Assembly (NCBI RefSeq): GCF_000369045.1
Contig: NZ_KB849789.1
Location: 77,177-141,176, forward strand
Direction: 5' to 3'
DNA from: Acinetobacter pittii ATCC 19004 = CIP 70.29
GTDB taxonomy: Bacteria > Pseudomonadota > Gammaproteobacteria > Pseudomonadales > Moraxellaceae
DNA length: 64,000 nucleotides
In this document: positions 38,270-47,201 of the stretch, piece after piece
Layout of the letters: each line of letters begins with the position of its first letter
Numbering within the stretch: position 1 is the stretch's first letter
Translations under genes and position numbers: made by a program
The notes under the pieces: model-generated
Seen by the model: only the letters and a program-made list of their open reading frames with translations
Databases searched by the model: none
What the model was told of the DNA's origin: nothing

Positions 38270-39763
38270 ATGAACTTCACAGTATCATTCTCTACGCTTA
38301 TGCCTTTAGCTCCGGTGATGATTGTTGCTTTGACAACAATCGTCGTCATGTTGTTAATTTCAATTAAGCGTAATCATAATTTAATCGCAACAGCTTCTGT
38401 TGTTGGTTTAAACCTTGCTGCACTTTATATTTTATTTGCAGTATTTGGCGGTAAGTTTGTACCGGCAAATGTGATGGGCATGTTTATGGTTGATCCATTT
38501 ACCATGTTCTATCAATTTATGATTTTGATTGCGGCATTGGCATGTTGTACTTTGTCTCATGCTTACATTGAAACGTATAAAGACAACCGCGAAGAGTTAT
38601 ATCTTTTGTTACTTGCTTCAGTAGCAGGTGCAATGTTGATGGTTGCAAGCTCTCACTATGCATCGTTCTTCATTAGCCTTGAGTTAATGTCGATTCCTGT
38701 ATATGGCTTACTTGCTTATACTTATCAACGTAGTAACTCACTTGAAGCGGGTATTAAATACCTTGTACTTTCAGCGACAGCTTCGGCAATGTTGTTGATG
38801 GGTATGGCATATATCTATGCATATACAGGTTCGCTTTCATTCTATGATTCTGTACAAGCATTATTTGAAGCAATCAAACAGCCAATGGTGTTATTAGGTT
38901 TAGCACTTATTATCTTTGCTGTTGCATTTAAATTATCGCTTGCGCCGTTCCATAAATGGACACCGGATGTATATGCAGGTGCACCAGCGCCAATGGCAAC
39001 TTTCTTAGCGACTGCTGCTAAAGTTGCAACAATTGGTTTGTTCGTGCGCTATATGCTTGCTTCAGGCGCAATGATGGTGAACTCATTAGTAACTATTTTG
39101 ACGATCATTGCTGTATTGTCGATTTTAGTTGGTAACTTACTCGCTGTTCGTCAAGTTAACTTAAAACGTATTCTTGGTTATTCATCTATTGCTCACTTTG
39201 GTTATTTGTTAATTGCTTTAATTAGCATGACTTATGCGAGCTTGGGTAGCGTAACTGTATATGTGGTGTCTTATGTATTAACAACTATTGGTGCCTTTGG
39301 TGCAGTAGCGTTAATGTCTAGCCCATATAACAACGTAGATGAAGCACAAAGCCTTGCAGACTACCGTGGTTTGTTCTGGCGTCGTCCAGTACTTACAGCA
39401 ACTTTAACAGTCATGATGTTGTCTTTGGCTGGTATTCCATTAACAGCAGGCTTCATTGGTAAGTTCTTGGTGGTAATGGCTGCTGTAACAACTCAACACT
39501 GGTTCTTAGCTGCAATGATTATTGTGGGTAGTGGTATCGGTTTGTACTATTACTTACGTGTGATGGTTGTAATGTATATGACACCACCAGAAACTCCTCG
39601 TATTGATGCAGATGCTCATTGGGGACAAAAAGTGGGTGGTTTAATGGTATTAGCTGCTGCTGCATTAGTTATTATTTTGGGTGTCTACCCAGATCCAATG
39701 ATTAATTTGGCACTAAAAGCAGAAATTTTATCTCCATTACATTTCATGCTTTCACAACAGTAA
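38270..39763 (+). CDS. nuoN: NADH-quinone oxidoreductase subunit N
   Basis: 497 aa, ND2 homologue, the third antiporter-like pump of complex I. Motifs: SLELMSIPVYGLLAY (Glu), KLSLAPFHKWTPDVYAGAP (Lys) and GYSSIAHFGYLLIAL. Last gene of the operon; a strong terminator follows 12 bp after the stop. Confidence 0.97.
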   Translation: MNFTVSFSTLMPLAPVMIVALTTIVVMLLISIKRNHNLIATASVVGLNLAALYILFAVFGGKFVPANVMGMFMVDPFTMFYQFMILIAALACCTLSHAYIETYKDNREELYLLLLASVAGAMLMVASSHYASFFISLELMSIPVYGLLAYTYQRSNSLEAGIKYLVLSATASAMLLMGMAYIYAYTGSLSFYDSVQALFEAIKQPMVLLGLALIIFAVAFKLSLAPFHKWTPDVYAGAPAPMATFLATAAKVATIGLFVRYMLASGAMMVNSLVTILTIIAVLSILVGNLLAVRQVNLKRILGYSSIAHFGYLLIALISMTYASLGSVTVYVVSYVLTTIGAFGAVALMSSPYNNVDEAQSLADYRGLFWRRPVLTATLTVMMLSLAGIPLTAGFIGKFLVVMAAVTTQHWFLAAMIIVGSGIGLYYYLRVMVVMYMTPPETPRIDADAHWGQKVGGLMVLAAAALVIILGVYPDPMINLALKAEILSPLHFMLSQQ

Positions 39764-39774
39764 TTCTGGTGTAC

Positions 39775-39807
39775 AAAAAAGCCTCCAAATCTGGAGGCTT
39801 TTTTTTA
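39775..39807 (+). terminator. terminator of the nuo operon
   Basis: GCCTCCA-AATC-TGGAGGC flanked by a run of A before and eight T after. Typical Rho-independent terminator. Confidence 0.93.
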
Positions 39808-39863
39808 TTGAGCGTTAAAAAAAGATTATAATAAATACGTTTTTATATTTTTAGGTAACATCT

Positions 39864-40499
39864 GTGGCCATTCAAGAAATTCGTCACCCACTTATTCGTC
39901 ATAAATTAGGCTTGTTACGCCGTGCTGACATCAGTACTAAGAATTTCCGTGAGCTTGCTCAGGAAGTGACTATGTTGTTGACTTATGAAGCAACAAAAGA
40001 TTTACCAGTTGTGGATTGTGAAATTGATGGATGGGCTGGAACTGTTACTACTCAGCGTATTGCTGGTAAAAAAATAACGATTGTGCCGATTTTACGTGCC
40101 GGAATTGGTATGTTGGATGGCGTACTTAACCTGATTCCAAGCGCAAAAGTGAGTGTTTTGGGTCTTGAGCGTAATGAAGAAACATTAGAAGTTCGCACGT
40201 ATTATAAAAAATTAGTTCCGGATGTCGCTAATCGTCTTGCGATGATTATTGACCCAATGCTAGCAACGGGTAATTCGTTAGTTGCTGCTATTGATGTGTT
40301 AAAGGCGAGTGGTTGTAAAGATATTCGTGTTATGGTGTTAGTTGCCGCTCCAGAAGGTGTTGCTAAAGTTGAAGCAGCTCATCCAGATGTGCAAATTTAT
40401 ACAGCATCTATTGATAATGGCTTAAATGAACAAGGTTATATTGTTCCTGGCTTGGGCGATGCTGGCGATAAAATTTTTGGTAGTGTACAAAAAGATTAA
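39864..40499 (+). CDS. upp: uracil phosphoribosyltransferase
   Basis: 211 aa using a GTG start. It converts uracil and PRPP to UMP in pyrimidine salvage. The PRPP loop is [15 protein letters not shown]; the uracil-binding end is [15 protein letters not shown]. The N-terminus ([13 protein letters not shown]) is typical of the family. It has its own upstream space after the nuo terminator and its own terminator, so it is likely monocistronic. Confidence 0.96.
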   Translation: MAIQEIRHPLIRHKLGLLRRADISTKNFRELAQEVTMLLTYEATKDLPVVDCEIDGWAGTVTTQRIAGKKITIVPILRAGIGMLDGVLNLIPSAKVSVLGLERNEETLEVRTYYKKLVPDVANRLAMIIDPMLATGNSLVAAIDVLKASGCKDIRVMVLVAAPEGVAKVEAAHPDVQIYTASIDNGLNEQGYIVPGLGDAGDKIFGSVQKD

Positions 40500-40519
40500 T
40501 TTTTTGAAATCGCATTAAA

Positions 40520-40572
40520 AAGAGACTTCATTAAACCGTATAATTTTAAAACGGAATCGTGAGTCTCTTTTT
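40520..40572 (+). terminator. terminator of upp
   Basis: AAAAGAGACT pairs with AGTCTCTTTT across a ~34-base middle that itself forms an inner hairpin (ACCGT/ACGGA). It is followed by T-rich sequence. Confidence 0.75.
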
Positions 40573-40614
40573 TATTTACCGCAACAACTGGATTGGAAAA
40601 GTAGGGGAAAGATC

Positions 40615-40908
40615 ATGAAGCAAGAGTATTATACTGGATGGGTAAAACAATATAACGCTGATAAAGGGTTTGGTTTTATTGAAACTAGTGAAGGAGATAT
40701 TTTCTTTCATATTTCTGATTTCCCTGCATCAGAGGGCGAACCGAAAAGAAATGAAAAAGTGAAGTTTCTTGCCGCAGATAATCAGGGCAAATTTAAAGCG
40801 ATCAAAATTGAGCGTGTTGACCCGAATCCTGCGAAAACCAAGAAAAATAAAATTGCGGATCACAATAAAGCGATCACAAGCGAATTGCTATCAAATTTTC
40901 GACGCTAA
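40615..40908 (+). CDS. cold-shock-domain protein with basic tail
   Basis: 97 aa. Residues ~5-67 are a cold-shock domain with RNP1 KGFGFIE and RNP2 DIFFHIS, which bind single-stranded RNA or DNA. A ~30-residue Lys/Asn-rich tail follows (PAKTKKNKIADHNK), unlike the 70-aa classic Csp proteins. The ribosome site is AGGGGAAAG. Likely an RNA chaperone; the exact role is not evident. Confidence 0.9.
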   Translation: MKQEYYTGWVKQYNADKGFGFIETSEGDIFFHISDFPASEGEPKRNEKVKFLAADNQGKFKAIKIERVDPNPAKTKKNKIADHNKAITSELLSNFRR

Positions 40909-40916
40909 TCAATGAA

Positions 40917-40941
40917 AAGATCAGGTTTTAAACCTGATCTT
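40917..40941. terminator. shared terminator between the cold-shock gene and the LysR gene
   Basis: AAGATCAGGTT / AACCTGATCTT is a near-perfect palindrome between convergent genes; the last LysR codons lie inside it. A short T-run is present on the minus-strand side. Confidence 0.7.
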
Positions 40942-41812
40942 CACAGAATTGTAAGAATGCTTTGAGACCTGGCCCCTGATACTTTTGACGGTGTACCAGC
41001 ATATAAAGCGGACGGGTAAGCTGCCAGAATGGTGTATCTAAAATTACTAATTGTCCCTTTTCAATTAAAGGTTCAATGGCTAGTTTAGAAATACATGACA
41101 TACCTAAACCACCAGCAACGATTTTTAAAATTGCTTCATTGTGACCTAGGGTTAAGCGAATATTCGCGTCTGGCAGATCTTGCAATATCGCATTATCAAA
41201 CACTTCACGAGTTCCTGAGCCTTCTTCACGTAAAATCCATTCGACTTGAAGAAAATCATGCGCTGTTAGAGGTCTATTTAAACGTGCTAACGGGTGATTT
41301 GGGGCACAGCAAACCGCAAGCTCATCATCACGCCAATGAATACATTGGAGTTGAGGTAAATGACATGATCCCTCAATTAAAGCTAAATCAAGTTGGAATT
41401 GATTGACTGCTTCAATCATTTGGCGTGTATTGCCCACTTGTAATTGCAAATGTGCTTTAGGATGATGCTGTAAAAAGTTTGCCATTAAATCTGGCATGAG
41501 GTAATCACTAATCGTTAAAGTGGCCCCAATACGTAAATCAATACTTTGCAATTCACCTTTTGCAGCTTGCTCAAAAGCTTCACAGCGACCTAATATCTCT
41601 AAGGCTTGTGGCAATAGAAAACGACCTAAATCATTAAGTTGTAATCGTTTACCTAAACGATCAAAGAGAGGAGCACCAAGGCCATCCTCTAAATCAGCTA
41701 AAGCCATACTTGCTGCACTTTGCGTCAGTCTGACCGCATCGCTGGCTTTGGTGACAGTTCCTTCTTGAGCGACTGCTACAAAAACAGCCAACTGGCGTAA
41801 TGTCATGCGCAT
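40928..41812 (-). CDS. LysR-family regulator, FinR-like
   Basis: 294 aa. The N-terminal winged helix-turn-helix (FVAVAQEGTVTKASDAVRLTQSAASMALADLE) is followed by the LysR effector-binding domain (~90-290; RIGATLTISDYLMPDLM). It is divergent from the ferredoxin-NADP reductase gene with an 86-bp shared promoter. The same arrangement is known for finR-fpr in Pseudomonas, where FinR activates fpr under superoxide stress. I infer the same role from context; the effector is not predictable. Confidence 0.85.
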   Translation of the reverse strand: MRMTLRQLAVFVAVAQEGTVTKASDAVRLTQSAASMALADLEDGLGAPLFDRLGKRLQLNDLGRFLLPQALEILGRCEAFEQAAKGELQSIDLRIGATLTISDYLMPDLMANFLQHHPKAHLQLQVGNTRQMIEAVNQFQLDLALIEGSCHLPQLQCIHWRDDELAVCCAPNHPLARLNRPLTAHDFLQVEWILREEGSGTREVFDNAILQDLPDANIRLTLGHNEAILKIVAGGLGMSCISKLAIEPLIEKGQLVILDTPFWQLTRPLYMLVHRQKYQGPGLKAFLQFCEDQV

Positions 41813-41898
41813 GTTTAAAAAGCCTTAACGTTTAAAAGTATTCATTATTTCGGCTGTCATGCTAACATGAGCGCACTATTTCATGCCACGTTGAAATC

Positions 41899-42660
41899 AT
41901 GTCAATTGAAAAATTTAGCGTAGAAAAAGTTTTATCTGTACACCGCTGGACTCCAACTCTTTTTAGTTTCACCATGACCCGCCCTGCACATTTTAAATTT
42001 ACTGCTGGGCAATTCGCACGTATTGGGCTAAAAGTTGGAGAGGAACTCGTTGTTCGTGCTTATTCGGTAGTCTCATCACCATTTGATGAAACGCTTGAGT
42101 TTTTTTCGATTGTAGTACCAGACGGTGCATTTACGTCAAATCTTCAACATTTAAAGGTAGGAGATGAGCTGTATTTAGAAAAAATACCTTATGGTTATTT
42201 GACTTTAGCTCGCTATCAACAACCTTTACCCCATGATTTATGGTTATTGGCAACGGGTACAGGATTAGCTCCATTTTTATCGATGCTACAAGACTTCGAT
42301 ACATGGTCTAAATATCAAAAAATTAATTTGGTCTACAGTGTCCGTACCGCAGCTGAGTTAGCTTACGTTGATCGTATTCAAGAGATTGCTGAAACTTTTG
42401 GGGAAGGACATAACGGATTTAAATTTATTCCGATTATTACTCGAGATCCATCTGCGCCATTGCATGATCGTTTGCCGATTCTAATTGAAAATGGTGAATT
42501 AGAAAAATCTGCTGGTATAGAGCTGAATCCTGCCACAAGCCACGTCATGCTTTGCGGAAATCCGCAAATGGTAGATGACACGAAAGAGGCTTTAAAACGC
42601 CGTGGTTTGACGATGAACCGTCGAGGTGAGGGAAATATTGCGGTAGAAAATTACTGGTAA
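41899..42660 (+). CDS. fpr: ferredoxin/flavodoxin--NADP+ reductase
   Basis: 253 aa FAD protein transferring electrons between NADPH and ferredoxin or flavodoxin. FAD motif RAYSVVSSP (residues ~50-58), NADP-binding LLATGTGLAPFLSML, and the C-terminal VMLCGNPQMVDDTKEAL and ending ENYW are typical of bacterial Fpr (subclass with a short C-terminus). It is divergent from the LysR gene, which probably regulates it. Confidence 0.94.
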   Translation: MSIEKFSVEKVLSVHRWTPTLFSFTMTRPAHFKFTAGQFARIGLKVGEELVVRAYSVVSSPFDETLEFFSIVVPDGAFTSNLQHLKVGDELYLEKIPYGYLTLARYQQPLPHDLWLLATGTGLAPFLSMLQDFDTWSKYQKINLVYSVRTAAELAYVDRIQEIAETFGEGHNGFKFIPIITRDPSAPLHDRLPILIENGELEKSAGIELNPATSHVMLCGNPQMVDDTKEALKRRGLTMNRRGEGNIAVENYW

Positions 42661-42708
42661 TAAATTGCGGTGAAAACAACTTTATAATTAATTTTATGGA
42701 TATGTTTA

Positions 42709-43131
42709 TTAGTGGACAAACATATCCATAAATTCGCGAATTTCTGAAATTGCGCTGTCTACATCGGTTGAAAGCCAAGTTGGCTCAAAAAGACCTGCAT
42801 AATGTTCCAAACGATCTTGTGGAACGACTAAGCGAACAGGACAGTCTTCTTCTAGTAAGCGCCAAGGTAAAATCGGAACATCATTGTCTAGAAAAATATT
42901 GATATTACGAATATCAACAATCATGGCATTAATGCAGTCAGGAAATGGCATGACGGAAAATTCTTCAGTACGGCGACGAAAATACTCTAAATCACCCCAT
43001 TTGAGTTCATAACTTGGTTTATTAAATTCAATAATACCAATGAGATGTTCGTCTCTCGTCTGATGTATATAACATTGATGTGTGACGTCAGTGTCGAGAT
43101 CAAGTGTTACGTTTTGCTGACGATACATCAT
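42709..43131 (-). CDS. conserved hypothetical 140-aa protein
   Basis: No signal peptide or membrane segment. The sequence (HLIGIIEFNKPSYELKWGDLEYF, NAMIVDIRNINIFLDNDVPILPW, CPVRLVVPQDRLEHYAGLF) has the alternating pattern of a small alpha/beta domain. I recognise no family. It is convergent with fpr and lies alone. The tandem ATG start is followed by YRQQNVTLDLD. Confidence 0.65.
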   Translation of the reverse strand: MMYRQQNVTLDLDTDVTHQCYIHQTRDEHLIGIIEFNKPSYELKWGDLEYFRRRTEEFSVMPFPDCINAMIVDIRNINIFLDNDVPILPWRLLEEDCPVRLVVPQDRLEHYAGLFEPTWLSTDVDSAISEIREFMDMFVH

Positions 43132-43418
43132 AAAATAGAGCAGCTTTAAAACAAGGGGGCTTATTATAGCCTATTTTATAAAAAGTAAGCGCTAAAACAT
43201 ATTGTATTACAAATAGAACCTTAAAGAAGCTCGAGCATAACTTGTCATTATTTTTTAATGGCTAAATATTTTTGCCTAAATTTTATACTGTTTTTATTAT
43301 TTTAATAGTAGAGTTTTGCAAACACAGACACCTTAGCATAATGCTTTTTCACACAATGCAACAAACCAAATTGCTATGATGATTATAAAGTTAATGATAA
43401 AAGAAGAGGGGAAAGAAG

Positions 43419-43646
43419 ATGCATGATTTTTCAAAACCACCTCATGTGACGAGTCCTGAAGAAACTGCGAAAAAAAGAAGATTGCCAGTTTACATTTTAA
43501 TTATTGTTGGGCTTTTTCTTATTGCACTCATCGTCTACATGGTTGCTGATCACAGCAAAACACCTAAAGAAGAAGCCGCTTTTCAACATGAGGTCACACC
43601 ACATGTCATTAAGAGTACTTCAGATTTGAATATCTATAAAGGGTAA
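43419..43646 (+). CDS. 75-aa single-pass membrane protein
   Basis: A polar N-terminus (HDFSKPPHVTSPEETAKKRR), one transmembrane helix at ~25-44 (LPVYILIIVGLFLIALIVYM), then a charged tail. By the positive-inside rule the KKRR side is cytoplasmic and the tail periplasmic. A very good ribosome site (AGAGGGGAAAGAAG) precedes the ATG. Function unknown. Confidence 0.75.
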   Translation: MHDFSKPPHVTSPEETAKKRRLPVYILIIVGLFLIALIVYMVADHSKTPKEEAAFQHEVTPHVIKSTSDLNIYKG

Positions 43647-43671
43647 TAAGCTAACCAGTATATCTTTATAG

Positions 43672-43706
43672 AAAGCCTTTGGGATGTGACCTGAAGGCTT
43701 TTTTTG
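43672..43706 (+). terminator. terminator after the 75-aa gene
   Basis: AAAGCCTT and AAGGCTTT separated by 14 bases, followed by TTTTTGC. Confidence 0.8.
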
Positions 43707-43871
43707 CAACCTTTTGCATCAATTTGTTGTATTTATGCAGAAGTGTGTTGATTAGAAAATATTCAAAACATAAGGTGAGATAGACCGCATTTATCGTCAT
43801 TTTTAACAACGAAAAGTGTTTTTCATAATTGATGGCACTGAAAAGAACATAACAATTGAGGACATAACAAT

Positions 43872-45575
43872 ATGAATGAATTTTTTGATGGGCCTCGCGG
43901 CGCTCAGTTTGATGCGATGTATTACTGGGATCAGTTTCATCCTATTTTAGCTGCAATCGTCATCTTACTGGTTGGCTGGATAATCGCTTTAATAGTTGCG
44001 GCAGGTGTAAAAAAACTTCTGCAAAAAGTAAATACCAATGCAAAATTATCTTCAGCAACTGGGCGTGCTCCAAACATAGAAGGTCTTATTTCAAAAGTCG
44101 TATTCTGGTTTATTCTAATCTTAGCTGTTGTCGCAGCTCTCAATGTACTTAACATTAGTGGAGTGAGTGGCCCGTTCAGCAATATGGTGAATCAGGTACT
44201 CGTCTATATTCCAAATATTATTGCTGCTGTTGTGGTGGGTTTTATTGGTTGGATCGTTGCTCGACTGATACGAGCGGGGGTGACCAATGTTTTATCCCGA
44301 ACTCAACTTGACGATAAGTTAAGCAGTGAAGTGGGTGTAGGTGGAATTAGCCAGAATATTGGTGAAATTCTTTACTGGCTTGTATTGTTACTTTTCCTTC
44401 CGATTGTTCTTTCAATATTAGGATTAACAGGCTTACTGATTCCAGTTCAAAATATGGTAAATGATGCCGTAGCATTCTTACCAAATATCTTTATTGCTGG
44501 TGTTATCATTTTTGTTGGTTATATCTTGGCAAAAATTGTACGCGGTATTGTTGAAGGTTTAGTAAATAGCTTAGGTGTTCAGGCTCAAGCTGAAAAAATT
44601 GGTCTTTTCAAAAGCTCTAACGTAGGCAAATTCTTAGGTTCATTTGTTTTCGCAATCATCATTATTACAACATTGATTGTAGCGTTTGAAGCTTTAGGCA
44701 TTGAGACAATTTCTCAGCCAGCAACAGCTATGCTTAATGAAATCTTGCAGGCGATTCCAAACATTATTGCTGCTGGTTTAATTTTACTGGTTGCTTATAT
44801 TGTTTCTCGTTTTGTTGGCCGCTTAGTTGCTGAATTAATTGCAGGTACAGGTGTTGATGAAATTCCTGCAAAGTTAGATGTACAACGCTTTTTAGGTCAA
44901 ACTAAAGTTTCTAACGCAGTTGGCTGGTTAATTGTATTCTTTACTATGCTATTTGCAGTTTCTGAAGCTGCGGATCGTCTTGGTTTCGATCAAATTAGTG
45001 GTCTAATTGCAATGTTTATCCATTTCGGTGCAAACATTCTATTGGGCGCTGTAATCTTGGTTATTGGTTTCTGGCTTGCCAATGTTGTGGCGAACGTGGT
45101 TCAACGCGGCGAATATAATAGCTCGCGTTGGTTAGGTAGTTTAGTTCGTGTGTTAATTATTGGTCTTGTACTTGCGCTTGGTTTAAGAGCGATGGGTATT
45201 GCAGATTCAATCGTTAATCTTGCTTTTGGTTTGACTCTAGGCGCAGTTGCAGTTGCTTTCGCTCTTGCATTTGGTTTAGGTGGTCGCCAACCAGCAGAAA
45301 GACTGTTGAGTGATTTGTTAGATAAAGCTAAAAAAGAAGCGAATGAACCGAATCCGCTTTATCAACCACCGTCTACTACCACAACGAGCAGCCCATCTGC
45401 TGGTAGCTCATCTGCAACTACGAGTTCGTCAACATCTACAGTTGCACCAACGACTACAACCTCACCATCAACTGTTTCATCTGATGCAAAACCAGCTGAT
45501 TCTGCACAAGTAAATCCAGCAGAACCACCAGTAAATAAACCGTTTGGATCTACTGGAGAAAATGACGAAATTTAG
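43872..45575 (+). CDS. mechanosensitive-channel-like protein with repeated TM helices
   Basis: 567 aa inner-membrane protein with ~10-12 helices. A motif like PNIIAAxxxxxxGWIVARLIR recurs about five times (residues ~18, ~112, ~198, ~290, ~390), matching the conserved TM-helix repeat found in small-conductance channel-like proteins. I do not see the full MscS beta-domain, so channel activity is inferred from family only. The last ~75 residues are a low-complexity Ser/Thr/Pro/Ala tail (STTTTSSPSAGSSS and on). GAGG lies nine bases before the ATG. Confidence 0.8.
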   Translation: MNEFFDGPRGAQFDAMYYWDQFHPILAAIVILLVGWIIALIVAAGVKKLLQKVNTNAKLSSATGRAPNIEGLISKVVFWFILILAVVAALNVLNISGVSGPFSNMVNQVLVYIPNIIAAVVVGFIGWIVARLIRAGVTNVLSRTQLDDKLSSEVGVGGISQNIGEILYWLVLLLFLPIVLSILGLTGLLIPVQNMVNDAVAFLPNIFIAGVIIFVGYILAKIVRGIVEGLVNSLGVQAQAEKIGLFKSSNVGKFLGSFVFAIIIITTLIVAFEALGIETISQPATAMLNEILQAIPNIIAAGLILLVAYIVSRFVGRLVAELIAGTGVDEIPAKLDVQRFLGQTKVSNAVGWLIVFFTMLFAVSEAADRLGFDQISGLIAMFIHFGANILLGAVILVIGFWLANVVANVVQRGEYNSSRWLGSLVRVLIIGLVLALGLRAMGIADSIVNLAFGLTLGAVAVAFALAFGLGGRQPAERLLSDLLDKAKKEANEPNPLYQPPSTTTTSSPSAGSSSATTSSSTSTVAPTTTTSPSTVSSDAKPADSAQVNPAEPPVNKPFGSTGENDEI

Positions 45576-45634
45576 TAAGTAAAACTAATTTTCAGATAAA
45601 CCGTACAAAAAATCTTTGATTTTTGTGATAAGTT

Positions 45635-45664
45635 CGACCACTCTATATTGAGTGGTCGTTCTTT
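45635..45664 (+). terminator. terminator of the channel-like gene
   Basis: CGACCACTC-TATATT-GAGTGGTCG followed by TTCTTTTT. A perfect 9-bp stem. Confidence 0.9.
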
Positions 45665-45701
45665 TTAAGCGTTATAAAAACAAATAAGTGAGGAAAATAC
45701 G

Positions 45702-45872
45702 ATGAAGAAACCAGGTCGTTTTTTAGCACCGATTGTCATTGCGGGAATTACGGTAGGTTTTTTAGCAAGTGCTTATAAATTTGTGTTTAACAAATCTAAT
45801 TCATCAAAACAGGCAACAACTCATACACGTAATTCTGAAAAATCTTCAAATGATTCGAAAGCTTCAAATTAG
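45702..45872 (+). CDS. 56-aa single-pass membrane protein
   Basis: ATG eight bases after GAGGA. The product is MKKPGRFLAPIVIAGITVGF then LASAYKFVFN, one hydrophobic helix at ~8-24, then a Ser/Asn/Lys-rich hydrophilic tail (KSNSSKQATTHTRNSEKSSN). It lies between the terminator of the channel-like gene and the convergent flavoprotein gene. The ribosome site and membrane-plus-tail pattern support it. Function unknown. Confidence 0.65.
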   Translation: MKKPGRFLAPIVIAGITVGFLASAYKFVFNKSNSSKQATTHTRNSEKSSNDSKASN

Positions 45873-45884
45873 CTTATTCATCAT

Positions 45885-47084
45885 TTAAACGTATTGTGCT
45901 GCTGCATAAGCGGAAGACCAAGCCCATTGGAAGTTATAGCCTCCTAAATGCCCAGTCACATCAAGTACTTCGCCAATAAAAAACAATCCTTTTTGCTTTT
46001 TACTTTCCATGGTTTTGGAAGATACTTCACTTGTATCAATTCCCCCTAAAGTAACTTCGGCAGTACGATACCCTTCTGTACCTGATGGTTTGACAGTAAA
46101 GCCGTGTAACTGTTCGGCAATATGGTCTAGCTGTGCATCACTGATATTACCAATCGCTGTTTCGCTCTGCTCTGACCATATAAGTTGTTGTAGCTCTTGG
46201 ATAATACTTTTCGCAGTAAACTCACTAAGAAGGGTGCGCAATAAAACTTTAGGTTGGGCTTTCTTTTTATCTTTTAAATAAGTTGCTAAAGCTTGGCTCG
46301 GGAAAAAGTCAATTTTAAAACTTTCACCAGTATTCCAATAGTTTGAAAGCTGTAAAGAACTTGGACCACTCAAACCACGATGCGTAAACAATAATGCTTC
46401 AGTAAAGCTATTCTTCGAGTTACTTAGAGTCACATCTAAAGCATTACCACTTAGGCGTGTAGTGACTTCTTTAATATGATCTGAAAAAGTAAATGGGACT
46501 AACCCTGCGCGAGTTGGGAAAACCGTATGTCCAAATTTTTGTGCCAGTTCATAGCCAAATCCAGAACCACCCAAAGTTGGAATGGATAAACCACCTGTAG
46601 CAACCACTAATGACTCACAGCTAAATCGGCCTTGGTTTGTGTGTACAGTAAAACCGCCTTTTTCTAATGGATCAATCTGTACAGCTTCACATTGAGTTTG
46701 GATATCAACGTTATTGGTTTTATCACATTCACTCACTAGCATCTCTAAAATTTCTTTAGCACCGTTTAGCGTGAATAATTGCCCGTGTTTTCGTTCTTCA
46801 TAAGCAATTTTATAATCACATACCAAACCGATAAAGTCCCAGTTGCTGTAGCGTGATAGGGCAGAAATAACGAAGTGTGGATTATGAGAAATATAGTTGT
46901 CAGGCTCTACATACAGGTTGGTAAAGTTACACTTACCACCGCCTGACATTAAAATCTTTTTACCAATTTTATTGGCTTTTTCTAAAATTAAAACCGAGCG
47001 TCCTCGTTTAGCAGCATGTGCAGCCAACATGAGTCCAGAAGCACCTGCACCTAAGACAATGACATCAACATGACTGTTAGACAT
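45885..47084 (-). CDS. NAD(P)/FAD-dependent oxidoreductase, BaiN/YhiN (HI0933) family
   Basis: 399 aa. The N-terminal dinucleotide-binding fold is VIVLGAGASGLMLAAHAAKRG with a Glu at the end of strand 2 (ILEKANKIGKK). MSGGGKCNFTN and VATGGLSIPTLGGSGFGY are the family signatures, and GLFFIGEVLDVTGHLGGYNFQWAWSSAYAAA closes the FAD site. Cytosolic flavoprotein; the physiological substrate in this family is mostly unknown. Monocistronic. Confidence 0.93.
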   Translation of the reverse strand: MSNSHVDVIVLGAGASGLMLAAHAAKRGRSVLILEKANKIGKKILMSGGGKCNFTNLYVEPDNYISHNPHFVISALSRYSNWDFIGLVCDYKIAYEERKHGQLFTLNGAKEILEMLVSECDKTNNVDIQTQCEAVQIDPLEKGGFTVHTNQGRFSCESLVVATGGLSIPTLGGSGFGYELAQKFGHTVFPTRAGLVPFTFSDHIKEVTTRLSGNALDVTLSNSKNSFTEALLFTHRGLSGPSSLQLSNYWNTGESFKIDFFPSQALATYLKDKKKAQPKVLLRTLLSEFTAKSIIQELQQLIWSEQSETAIGNISDAQLDHIAEQLHGFTVKPSGTEGYRTAEVTLGGIDTSEVSSKTMESKKQKGLFFIGEVLDVTGHLGGYNFQWAWSSAYAAAQYV

Positions 47085-47201
47085 AAGAGATTCTCGATTA
47101 ATCGTGAAAATTTAAAAGGGGCATATACTATCATGCCGAGCCTTAGTCATGTTAAAGACATTTACTGCTATGCGAAGTAATGTGCACTAAAAACTAATTA
47201 G

